A stretch of 64,000 bases of DNA from Zygnema cylindricum (lineage: Eukaryota; Streptophyta; Zygnematophyceae; Zygnematales; Zygnemataceae). A program made the translations under genes and the position numbers. The DNA lies in the NCBI GenBank assembly GCA_037447655.1, contig JBBHKE010001412.1, positions 26,579-90,578 of the forward strand. Direction: 5' to 3'. Positions 35,579 through 45,800 of this stretch are shown here, piece after piece. Every line of letters starts with the position of its first letter. The stretch's first letter is position 1. The notes beneath the pieces were generated by a model, which searched no databases, was not told the DNA's origin, and worked only from the letters and a program-made list of their open reading frames with translations.

Positions 35579-36580
35579 CATAGTTGTTCAAAATGCATTT
35601 TACCCACAATTCAAACGCGCGAATAATACGTAGAAATTGGAGAGGTCGATTTGAAAAAATCGTAAAAATCGTTAATGAATTTTCTGTCCGTACAATTCCG
35701 TACATGTGAAAAAATTTGAATTGAACATGTACACCGCGAATCGTAATTAGAGTAAAGAAATAATTAGTGTAAAGAAATGAAAAATAATAATTAGCTTTGT
35801 TCACTCTAATTTGGGTAATCAACTGTTTTCAAAAAAAAAAAATACTCTAATTTATCAATAACTCTAATTTGGGTTTCTTTCCGTAATAATTATCCGCGCT
35901 GAATATCTCTACTGTAAATAAGGTACACATAATCTGACAAAACGTACAGTTTCACGTCATTATGATGTTTGCACTACGAGGTTTGTGAAAACGCAGTTAC
36001 ATAATAACGGCCTGTATTAAATCATTTTTTGTACTTTTCTACTTAATAAAGTACAATTTTGCACGGTTAGACACCGACCGTACGTCACACTATTTAAAAC
36101 GGCACTATATTAGAGTTGTTAACGCTGATTCAAAAAGTACCTTAAATAATGTAAAGAATAATTTAGAATTATGTATACTATTTAGGGTGATAGAGTCAAA
36201 ACTTGGGGCGACGGAATTAGCGTACATAACGCTAATTACGATTCGCGGTGTACCGCAGTTTGTACATTTCCCGTACAATTTCCGTCTCTTTTCGTAATAG
36301 TCCGTACATTTTCGGTACAATTCCGTACATTTCCCGTAAAATTTCTGTTCAGTTTACTGGACAGAAAGTACTACAAAGTGCAAAGTATCTTTTCGTCAAA
36401 GTCTGTACATTGCCCGTAAAAAACCGTACAGTTACCGTAAACTACCGCACAGTTCCCGTAAACTGTCCGTTCAGTTTACCGGACAGAAAGTACATCGCGT
36501 TTTTTTGCGATTTTTCAAAAGTCACGTACAATACGTAGAAATCGGAAAAAATGAAAAAATCGCACGATTTGAACAACTAG
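35579..36580. mobile_element. Mutator-like non-autonomous element with perfect 9-bp duplication
   Basis: Its ends are CATAGTTGTTCAAA and the complement of CTAGTTGTTCAAA. GAATCTCAC flanks both sides (35570-35578 and 36581-36589). A 9-bp duplication is the MULE hallmark. The interior has many CCGTACATTTCCCGTAAA-type repeats and a CAGTTTACNGGACAGAAAGTAC segment. A family-1 element is nested at 35730-36252. No transposase was seen. Related copies are at 52337-52828, 52930-53632 and 55206-55654. Confidence 0.8.
35730..36252. mobile_element. TIR element family 1 copy nested in the Mutator-like element
   Basis: The 523-bp copy has ends beginning TACACCGCGAATCGTAATTA on both sides and a TA at each edge. 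It interrupts the MULE-like element between its left subterminal region and its CCGTACATT repeats, so it arrived later. Confidence 0.85.
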
Positions 36581-36639
36581 GAATCTCACATGACTGGTTT
36601 TTGAACAAGGAGTCTAAAATGAAATAATAATCTCCTCAT

Positions 36640-37900
36640 TTTCTTTCATTCGCCCTTGTGTTACAAGACACTTTTCACCTCCCTTGGCATCTCATTCTCC
36701 AAATTTCCTCTCCAGATTCTCGCTCTACCAGCGTGGGTTAGTGAAGCTCTTGAGACTAAAAACTACTAGGTTTTCTTCAAGGAGGTTTGGAAAGCCCTCT
36801 ATGTTGAGCACGAGGACTGTGTTTCTAGCTCTTTCTTTACACCCTGTCGACCATCGATACCTTCGGATGTCTTTTCCTCTTAGTACCTGACTTTTCATTT
36901 GGGTCAGGTGGGTGAGCTTTTATGGGCGGTTAAGGCTTCTCATCCGTTCATCTTTACTCCTCTTTCGTTTTTTGCAACAGTCGAGGTCCTTTTAGTGCTC
37001 CATCGCATGATTATTGGCTTGCTTCGCCATCTCTTGCCCCCAGAGTCAGGTGCTCGGGGCTTTCACATGTGTACCTGAGTCCGTTCCGTTGACAACAGAA
37101 GTATTCCTCCCAAGATCTTGATCTCCTTATGACATCTAAGCGCTCTCACCAAGCCAAATGGGGGGGTTTGGCCAATCGTTGTTAAGGAAACTATTATATC
37201 GATTGGTCGATCGTTGCCGTTTGTACCGCGTTTCATCATTAATTTAATTTTTGCCTCATCAATCGGGGTGGTTACTCGTGAGGGTTTTTGTGTCGTGGTT
37301 CTCGCTATTCAAAGTTTACTGGACCTCGATCCTGATTGGTCGGTCCTCGAGGTTGATGTTCCAAATGTCTTTAATAGGATGGAACGGATCGCTAATTTCT
37401 CAAAGCTTATCGGTGCCCTCCTTGAATTGTCCAAATTTTTTCTTTCGTGTGACAACCTCATATTCTTTGACCAACAGCCTCTCTCATTCTCTAATCGTGG
37501 TTTGGTTCCTCTTTCCTTTCTGACCGGCTCTCGTCAGGGTGCCCCTCTTTGGGAACACTCATTTGCCCTTTCTTGTACGTGCACTCCATTACTGTTTTTA
37601 TCAAAGAAGTATATATTTCTTTCAAATGTGTCCGGAATTTCTTCAACATTCACTAACTTAACCTTTCTTACAAGCGGTCACCTTCTGATACGCGCCTTCC
37701 CCTCTCCCTCGTGGTTTTTAGACCTTGGTTCCATTCAGAGGCATTCCTGCGTTACAGTGACCTCTTCACTCGGTTTCTTTTTTTAAACCCAGTTTTCATT
37801 TTTTTCTAACCCAATTTTTCTCAACCCTACTTTTTGCACCCCGGTTTCTTGATTCTGCTCTTCAGATTGAATCCTGTGGATAATACGCCGGTTACTAAAT
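36640..37900 (+). pseudogene. LINE-type reverse transcriptase remnant
   Basis: The plus-strand frame reads LTKPNGGVWPIVVKET followed by a region with DPDWSVLEVDVPNVFNR and TGSRQGAPL. These match the family's usual KPDGGVRPI, VLQVDVxNAFNSVSR and GTRQGDPL blocks of non-LTR retrotransposon RTs found in green algae and other eukaryotes. The longest open part is 37214-37786, with stops upstream (such as 36890 and within 36900-37150). The downstream catalytic DD box is not recognisable. It is not flanked by LTRs and is clearly non-functional. Confidence 0.75.
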
Positions 37901-38775
37901 AACGTGAAAGTTAATTTAACTTGAATAACTGAGTTTACTAAAAAGTACAAACTAAATTTTGTAACAGGTAAAATGGAAAACTGTAACTGAATAGAAAACC
38001 TTCATCTCTCCTTAAAACAAGTGACTGTATTCTAGAAATGTAAAAATATTAAGTATACATTAAGTCTCATTTTCTTTTCAAACATCATAAGCTTCTATTT
38101 TCTTTTTATTTTGCTAAAACCCCCAAAAAACCCTATAAAGTTCATAAAAAAACCCAAAACAAGCCATAACTAAATCAGGAGAATTGAAAAATCGCCATAT
38201 TTTCATTTCAAATCTTTCATATTGCAATAAAAGACAAAAGAAAAAGATACATTTGTATATACATACATGTACAAAAAAGTTCAAAAATGTAAACAACAGA
38301 GAAACACTTGGAAAACAAAATATCCCATTTTATATTATAGTATTCTGTCTAAAAAGAAATAATGGATATAAAAGTGTTTCATCAACAACGAAGAAAAAGC
38401 AAAAAATCAATAAAAAACATAATGCTGTCACCAATGATTTCCAACTCATTTTTTTTTTTACTTTTCTTCTAATAACATTTATAATACATTATACTACAGA
38501 ATCGTATGTCCCTCCACCACCCAAAAATTAAAAAGTTAAGAACAATTCTCTGTAAAACCAGATATTTTAGGTCGACTCAGTTTCACGAGAGGAAAACAAG
38601 AAAAACATTTGATAACTTTAAACCCTTTTCTAACTACAACCACTAAAAAGATAATAAAAAAAAAAAAAAAAAACATTCTCAGAAAAAAACTAATAAACGG
38701 ACACCAAAAAGAGAGAAAAAAAAATCCTAACAAAAAAGAAGAAAAATCTGAAAAAAAAAAACTGAAAAAAACAAA
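37901..38775. other. AT-rich intergenic DNA
   Basis: No coding region was recognised. A-rich and T-rich runs are frequent (for example 38655-38673). It probably includes the 3' flank of the minus-strand GDSL gene. Confidence 0.4.
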
Positions 38776-39266
38776 TCATTTTTGACGAGAAAGTACCGAT
38801 TCCGGATGCTCGGAATCGATTTCCGAATGGTGCGGAAAATCGGACGCCATTTCTATCGATTTTAGACTCGGGACCCAATCCTCGCTCGATTTTTTATTTA
38901 TAATCGAAACTATTTCTTGAAAAACAAATTGGTTTCCGAGAGGAGTGAAGTGGAGCCCATCACTGAGAGAATCGCAACAGACAAAAATAAAATAAAAAAT
39001 TAAAAAAAAAAAAATTTAAAAAAGAGATTTTAATAAACGTAAAATAGACACTCTACAAAAAAAAAAAAAAAAACATGGATAAATTTGGGATCGATCGAAA
39101 TTCTATGTTGATTATCTGCTTCTCTCTCCCTCCCCCATCCTCTCCCTTTTTTTTTCCCACTCCTCTTCAAAAAAAAAAAAGCAGCATCCCATTGTCTTTT
39201 GATCCAGATTTGTTTGAAAACGCCGTTCTCGCGCTCCGACGCTTATCGTCCGTAGGTGGCTCTGGG

Positions 39267-39360
39267 GGGGAAGGAGGGGGAGGAGGGGGAGAGAGAGGGG
39301 GAGGCAGAGGGGGGGGGAGAGAGAGAGAGGGGTTGTTAGGGAAGGAAGGAGGAAGGAGGA
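39267..39360. repeat. G/A-rich tract in the GDSL gene
   Basis: GGGGGAG and GAGAGA words form the sense-strand CT-rich tract just upstream of the putative fifth exon. Confidence 0.8.
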
Positions 39361-39684
39361 CATAGCCTGGGAGAACACACACACAGTATTTTAGGGTTTT
39401 CTGGGGTTTTGTGAGGTATATTTGGGGTTTTTAGGGGTATTTCACCTGGCAAAAGCGAGACGGCCGTTTTCATCGACTGGGGGAGGAGTGAGGAGAATAA
39501 CTTTGGGGGGAGGTTGATATTTCTGCAAAAAAAAAGGGATAAAAATAAAAATAAATAAATAAAGGAGAAACATAAACCAATAGTCACCCACGAGTTTGTA
39601 CAAAAAGAAGAAAAAAGAAAAAGGACAATAGCATGGTGATTTCTAGTAAAAGCTAATAAAATCGCTTCGATCTTCTTCTCTCTC

Positions 39685-39745
39685 TTCCCTCCCTCCCTCC
39701 CTCCCTGTCTCCCCTCCTTCCCTCCTTCCCTCATCCCCTCCCGCC
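39685..39745. repeat. CCCT tract in GDSL intron 3
   Basis: A CCCTCCCTCCCT run lies in the intron between the exons ending at 40042 and starting at 39522. Here the sense strand is purine-rich, unlike most introns in the window. Confidence 0.8.
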
Positions 39746-40434
39746 AACAATGGATAAATCCATGCAAACTCAGAAAACTCTCTTTTTAAAAGATCCTAAG
39801 AAAACCCTTTAAAAAAAAAAACTCCCCCAAAAAAAATCCCCACCTCCCCCCTCAAAAACACCCCCAGAAAACCCCACCTCCCCCCGAAACAAACCCCGAA
39901 AACCCCTTCAGAAAACCGATTCCCTGGCAGCCTCGCAGAAACCCCAACCCCCCCCCCCCAAAAAAAACCCAAAAAAACCCAAGAAAAATCCTATAAAAAA
40001 AAAGAGGAAAAAAACATCATTCCAGCGCAGCGACAGGACACCTGAATGTGGTCCAGGATGGCGTCCAGGTTCATCCGGTACTCGTTGGGCGGCACGTGCT
40101 GACGTCGGCTGCTCCGCTGCGGCAGCGCCGCGTCGTTGGCGCCAAACCAGACCACAACCAGCGCCGGGGGAGGGCCCTGAGTGGGGGAAGGGGGGGGTTT
40201 AGGGCGCTTTGAAGGGGTTTTAGGGGGTTTATGCGGGTTTTAAGGGGCTTTGAAAGGGTTTTCCAGGGGTTTTTGGGAGTTATGTAAGGCTTCCCAGAGT
40301 TTCTGGGGTTTTCATACATAGGGTTTCATTCATACTTTTTTTTTTTTTTTTTCCTTTTGCAGAACGGGAAAAAAAGTCGCAAAATCCATTTCACCCGAAA
40401 TTTGATCGACCAGAAAAAAACTCGAAATGCAGGT

Positions 40435-40690
40435 GGAGAAAAAACCTAAGAAACCCCAAAGAAACCCTAAAAAAAGCCTAAGAAACCCCAAAGAAACCCT
40501 AAAAAAAGCCTAAGAAACCCCAAAGAAACCCTAAAAAAAACCTAAGAAACCCCAAAGAAACCCTAAAAAAAGCCTAAGAAACCCCAAACAAACCCTAAAA
40601 AAAACCTACGAAACCCCAAATAAACCCTAAAAAAAGCCTATGAAACCCCCAACAAACCCTAAAAAAGGCCTGTAAAAACCCTAAAAACCC
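40435..40690. repeat. Tandem minisatellite, about eight copies of a 31-32 bp unit
   Basis: The unit core AAACCCCAAAGAAACCCTAA, followed by AAAAAGCCTAAG, repeats regularly with few changes inside GDSL intron 2, ending only about 20 bp from the exon at 40708. Telomere-like words are embedded in it, but the unit is different and private to this intron. Confidence 0.9.
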
Positions 40691-41334
40691 TAAAAATCTC
40701 TCCTTACCCCGAGCGGGAAAACGGTCTCCAGCAGATATTTCGCCCAGCGCGTATTGTAGCCGCTGTAGCCGCGCAGGATGACGTCAGCCTGCCGCCCGCC
40801 CGCCAACAGTCACCCGGCATGATGACGTCAGAGTGGCCGTCAAAACTTAATACCGTACAAGCGCCGTACGATCTTCCACACGTGCCTGGCGTGAGTACAA
40901 ATCTTGCAGAGATGCGCCCCAGCCGCCCTGGCCGAAGCTCTGCTGCGTCAGAGAATCTCCGAATAGGACAAAACGGGGCCGCATGGCGTCCACGCGGGTG
41001 CCACGTGGCGAATTTGTAATGACACGTGTCACCAGCACGCCCAGGGAGAACCAGACGAGGGCGCCCAGCCAGTTTTTGGAAACGTAGCTTCGAGGAATCT
41101 TCCTTCCGGTTCCCGGGTTTGGGGAGATGTACGGCGGTGCCATGCCGGAGAATGCGGAAACCATGTCCGGTTCTGAATAGCATGTTGATATTTCGTTTTA
41201 TGTTTCGGGTAAAAAGGGGACTGATGCATGGTATTTTTAAAACGGCAGGTTGTGTGGACGACGATCGTCCACTTGACTTCAGCATCCAATGGGCGTCAAT
41301 TTTCAAATATTGTTAACATTTTGTCATTTTCATA

Positions 41335-41475
41335 TTATCGGGTACGAGAAATAGGGTTTTGGGGTTTGGGTTGTTTTTTTAATAATAAAAAAACAAAAAC
41401 AGAAAAAATAAACCCTAAACGAGCGGTCGCGGACGTCTTCGGCACCCCTGGGGGCCAATAAGTTGCAAGATTCAG
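41335..41475. repeat. 140-bp dispersed repeat, copy 1
   Basis: It is nearly identical to 53381-53516. It contains TAGGGTTTTGGGGTTTGGG, an A-rich centre and AAACCCTAAACGAGCGGTC. It directly abuts the family-1 element starting at 41481. Confidence 0.85.
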
Positions 41476-41480
41476 TACAG

Positions 41481-42022
41481 TACACCGCCAATCGTTATTA
41501 GCGTGTAAGTTTTTTTAGCGTATAAAAATTATTACCGTGGTGTACGCTATTTAAGAATTTGAAAATTTTGGAAAAAATCATACATTCTAATTGTTTAATT
41601 ATGGTAATTTGGATCTTTGAAAAAAAAAATGTCGGTCGCAAACATGCATACACTAATATAGGTATTCGTACAAAATCTAACAAATCGTACACAAATCGTA
41701 CATTCACACGGTCGAAACGCGGCTGTCGGACGAGTATGTGCGAACGGGAATTTTTACGACCTGGTTTTTTTTCCTTTTTAGAACGCACATTCTCATGCGT
41801 CCGCGGTTACCAAAGCTAATTTATTGTACTTTTTATCTTAAAAGGTACATTTATGTACGGTCTGACATTGACCGTACACCACTCTATTTAAGAGAAAGCG
41901 TACTGAAAAAAACCCTAAACAGAGTAAAGAAAAAAATAGAATGAACTACACTAATGGAGAATATAAAAAAAAAGAGCGGGACGGAATTACCGTACACAAC
42001 GCTAGTAACGATTGGCGGTGTA
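41481..42022. mobile_element. TIR element family 1 copy (TA-flanked), long form
   Basis: The 542-bp copy has ends beginning TACACCGCCAATCGTTA on both sides. The interior includes CGGTCGAAACGCGGCTGTCG and GTACGGTCTGACATTGACCG, which recur in reverse orientation at 54140-54552. The 51954-52173 copy looks like an internal-deletion derivative of this form. Confidence 0.85.
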
Positions 42023-42052
42023 CTGTAGATACAAAATAATCATAAATCGTGG

Positions 42053-42244
42053 TTAAGCTTCGTCCACGTCACTCAGTCTCCAATAGGTGTCATCTAACTG
42101 TCCGTATGTGTAGCGTAATCCTGTCGTTTCGCAAAACTGGTCTTCAAACAGTTCATTTGTTTGGACGAAGACAAAATCTGTTACCATCAGATTTGAGAAC
42201 TCACGAAACCCTACTTGCCGTTTAAAAAATGGGCATGTGGACAC
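42053..42244 (-). pseudogene. Possible N-terminal fragment of an AMP-binding (4CL-like) enzyme
   Basis: The 63-residue minus-strand frame ends in ETTGLRYTYGQLDDTYWRLS, which resembles the N-terminal TGxxYTYGELDD segment of 4-coumarate-CoA ligase and related acyl-activating enzymes. It is preceded by MVTDFVFVQTNELFEDQF with similar spacing. None of the catalytic AMP-binding motifs are nearby, so if real it is an isolated exon or captured fragment between a transposon and the OAT promoter. Identification rests on one short motif. Confidence 0.35.
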
Positions 42245-42810
42245 ATTCTTGTATTGCCTTTTCTGTCAAATACATTGGGAGCGTGCGTCACGTTATACGC
42301 TTTGTGACCTCGCATGCACCTTCCGTGACATGGCGGCAATTGGTAAATTCGAGGATAAAATACTGGCCAGCGTGGCAATTCCATGTCATGTCGTCATCAA
42401 AAAAGTACAATACAGTAATGATGCCATAAGCTATGCTGCCTGCTAAGATGTCAAATCCTCATCCGGCCGTTGAAACTTTAGATTAACGGCCAGGATTCAC
42501 ATCAGCACCATGTAATGCCGTCAGCGACTTGAGCACGGGTGTATACCTCAAAACGCTATAAGACAAAGAATGCTGTATTAAACTGTACGTTAGTGTACTT
42601 TTCTGTACTAAGTGACGTCCATGCTTACAATTTTTTACGTCCCAGCTCCAAATTTGAAATTTCAAATCCTCTTGTTGTCACCTTGTCATCCAGTTTTGTC
42701 CAGGATCTCTCGGATTCTCCCTCACTTTTCTCACTGCATAGCTCTCTACAGTACTGTACTTTTATTTCTAGTACACTGCTTCGGATGATTAGATGAACTA
42801 GTCTTAGCAT

Positions 42811-42837
42811 TTTAGGGTTTTTTATCCACTATAAAAG
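42811..42837 (+). promoter_or_regulatory. Telo-box-like motif and TATA box upstream of OAT
   Basis: TTTAGGGTTT at 42811-42820 and TATAAAAG at 42830-42837 lie 61-87 bp before the OAT start codon. TATA boxes at this distance are normal if the leader is short. Telo-boxes occur in many plant housekeeping promoters. The assignment is by motif and spacing only. Confidence 0.5.
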
Positions 42838-42897
42838 TTTCAAGCTTCACTATCTGTAACAATCGAACTGGTGGTATTTTAAGGTTTTTTGGAAGCC

Positions 42898-45800
42898 ATG
42901 TCTCCGTCTGCCTCTGTTCCTCGATCTGCCCTCCGTGCTCTACGTAGTTTAACAGGCTCGGTGGTCAGCAACGGAAGCCACCGTTCCGTTGTACAGGACT
43001 CCGCTTCCGTTGTCGGCAACAGAAGCTACAGTTCCGTGTTACAAAATTCCGTTCCTGCTGTTTCTGAGAGTAAAGAGGGGGGATGGCAGGCCTCCAGTGA
43101 GCTCATAGAGCTGGAGGACAAGTACAGTGCACATAAGTTAGTGTTTACCGAAATCCTAAAAGCCGATTTATTTGTGTTCAAACTCTGAAAACGAATTCAA
43201 TTATTCGAACGATTTATTTGCGTTTAAACTGTAAAATCGATTTACTTGTGTTTAAACCATATGAATCAAATTCATTTTTGTCTAAATCCTAAAAAAACGA
43301 TTTATTTTGTTTACATCCTAAAAATGATTTTTTTTGAACTCTAAATTCATTTGTGTTTAAACTTGAAAAAATGATTAGTTTGTGTCAACCCCTAAAAACT
43401 GACGATTTGTGTTTTAACATTCATTTTTTTCACTTTTAACTCTGCGAACGAATTCCTTTGTGTCTCACCTAAATTTTCAGTTCTCACTTGAACCCTAAAT
43501 AACACTTCATTTGTGTTTAAACCTCCAAAACCTGTTTTACCCTATACCTTAGAATTTTCACTTTATAAACCAGTTTTTCTTCAAACCTTAAAACCAATTT
43601 TTAATTAAAACCTAACAACCAATTTACTGCTCACACACAACAAAGAACAACAAAGAACAACAAAAAAAGTTAGATTCTCATTCAGGATTTGCAGAAACGC
43701 AGAAAAAACTTAGACACCAAACCATACAAAGATTTTTAAGTTAAAAAAAAAAAGTGGGTGATTTTATATGAATTGGCAGCATATTGCATAGCATGCACAA
43801 AAACTCAGACAGCTTTAAACTTAAGTTAAAAAAAAAAAACTATGTGAGGTTAATATTTAGACTGGGCAGCATTTTGCAGCTACCATCCTCTGCCGGTGGT
43901 GTTTTCTCGAGCCAAAGGCGTCCATGTTTGGGATCCCGAAGGTCGCCATTATCTCGACTTTCTCAGTGCCTACTCCGCTGTCAACCAGGTGCAAATTACT
44001 AACCAACTCACATTCTTAAATCGATGCACAACTTTTAATTGATTCCCTTGATTCACATTTTTTAAACGATTAACGACATCTTCGAAACGATTCACATTTT
44101 TGTCACGATTCACATTTTTTAATAAATTCACACGTTATAATCGTTTCACATTTTTAACCGATTCACATATTTTGATTGTCTCACATGTTTTGATCGATTC
44201 ACTACATCTTCTAATCGATTCACATTTGACGATTCACATTTTCTAATCAATCTACATGTTTTAATCGATTCACGACTTCTTTAAATTGATTCAGCACATT
44301 GTAAATAGATTCACATTTTGTAATCGATGTACAGTTTTTGATTAATTTACATGTTTGAACCGATTCACATTTTTTTTTTATGGGATCATATATTTTGAAC
44401 TATTCACAACAGTATTTAGTCGGTTTACATGTTTAAATCGATTTGCGTGTTTTAATCGATTAGAGAGGGAGAGAGATCGAGGATCTCACAGACCAAGTCA
44501 ACCGTGTCCCTCTCCCTCCCTCCCTCCCTCTCCCTCTCCTTCCCACACAGTCTCTCGCACTCTCTCTTCTCTCTTCTTTTTCCTGAGGCTTTTCTGTTGT
44601 TATTTTTACGTGACCTCAGGGTCACTCTCATCCCAAAATCCTCGAGGCTCTCACGGACCAAGTCCACCGTGTCTCTCTCTCTTCTCGAGCTTTTCACAAC
44701 GACAAACTTCCCACTTTTGCAAAACTTTTATCAGAGATATTTGGGTACGAGATGATGCTTCCCATGAATACGGGGGCGGAGGGAGTGGAAACTGCGATAA
44801 AGTTGGCGAAGAAATGGGGGTACGAGAAAAAGGGTATTCCCAAGGATAAGGTATGTAATAGTGCTTTCTCTCACTCTCTCTCTCTCTCTTTCTCTCGCTT
44901 ATGATGGAAACAAATTCTCTTGCTCTCTCTCTCTCTCTATCTCTTCCCCTCCCTCCCGCCCTCCCTCCCTCTCCTGGGCCATTATTATATCTTGCTGCGG
45001 TTGTTTCCACGACCGAACCATGGCTGCTGTCTCCATGAGCTCCGATAAACCTAAAAAACATTAAAACCATTTAAAAAATACCTCTCTCTCCCTCTCTCTC
45101 TCCTCCCTCTCCCTTACAATGTTTTTTTTTTTTTTTCTCTAGGCCATCATCATTTCATGCTGCGGCTGTTTCCACGGCCGAACCATGGCCGCCGTCTCCA
45201 TGAGCTGCGACAATGACGCGACGCGAGGATTCTGGCCTCTCCTTCCCAACCAGGCAAAGGTCGATTTCGGGGATATCGAGGCTCTTCGCAAAGTTTTGAA
45301 AGGTAAAGATAAAAATTTAATCGATTTCTTGGTAATTCTGGTTGGGAGGATCGTCTTTTTAGTTCTTGAAATGGAGTTTTAAGTTTGAATTGGATTTTGA
45401 CCTCCCTCTCCCTCTCCCTCTCCCTCTCCCTCCCTCCCCCCCTCCCCCTCCCCCTCTAAATTTTGAAGAATTAAGGCTTTAGATTTTTCTACTTCTACCT
45501 ATTTTGTCATCTCTATTAAAAGTATTAGTAAGGAACAGTAATAAGTAGAAGTAGGTACTTTTTAACATTTAAATATATGCAGGTATAAAACAGTTTTCAG
45601 GGGAAAATATTTGATGTATAAATGTATATGTTTTTTTTGAAGAAGCGTTTTTTTCTTTTTTTTCAGAAAATGGACCGAATGTCGCCGCTTTTTTGTTTGA
45701 GCCGATTCAAGGAGAGGCAGGGGTAAGTCGATGAGAAATTCACATAAAAAAAAATCAAAAAAATATTTATGTTTTTTTTTTTTTTTTCTCATTTCCCTTT

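Larger units (their letters stand above)
38776..41164 (-). pseudogene. IAH1-type GDSL esterase, probably disrupted
   Basis: Exons in gene order are 41164-40886, 40788-40708, 40176-40042, 39522-39446, a putative exon from 39261, and 38962-38776 (TGA). Motifs are FVLFGDSLTQQSFGQGGWG (block I, catalytic Ser), GYSGYNTRW, VVWFGANDAAL, QHVPPNEYRMN, ILLTPPPVDENGR, then SDGLHFTPLGNQFVFQEIV (Asp-His block V) and SDFPHHSEID. This matches plant isoamyl-acetate-hydrolysing esterase relatives, which hydrolyse small esters. The exon starting at 39261 aligns as ATYGR, stop, ASERENGVFKQ, with an in-frame TAA at 39243-39245 and no recognisable continuation to the last exon. The first intron begins GC, not GT. 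A 60-residue N-terminal extension with a hydrophobic stretch (WLGALVWFSLGVLVTRVI) precedes the usual MRPRFVLFGDS start at 40984. Either Met could be used. It may be a recent pseudogene, or I may have misjoined exon 5. Confidence 0.75.

Noticed and set aside
15076-39261. An alternative genetic code with TAA/TAG read as Gln, as in some green algae
   Set aside because: TAA/TAG interruptions in the retrotransposon and the TAA in the GDSL exon made me consider it. However, no confirmed exon of the LRR, HIRIP3-like, OAT or kinase genes has an internal TAA or TAG, and OAT and the kinase end at TAA exactly where family C-termini end. Deamination decay explains the rest.
44976-45049. Alternative exon 4 of OAT
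   Set aside because: It copies exon 4 but lacks a good acceptor tract and diverges with a shift after CCGATAA, so it is a decayed duplicate.
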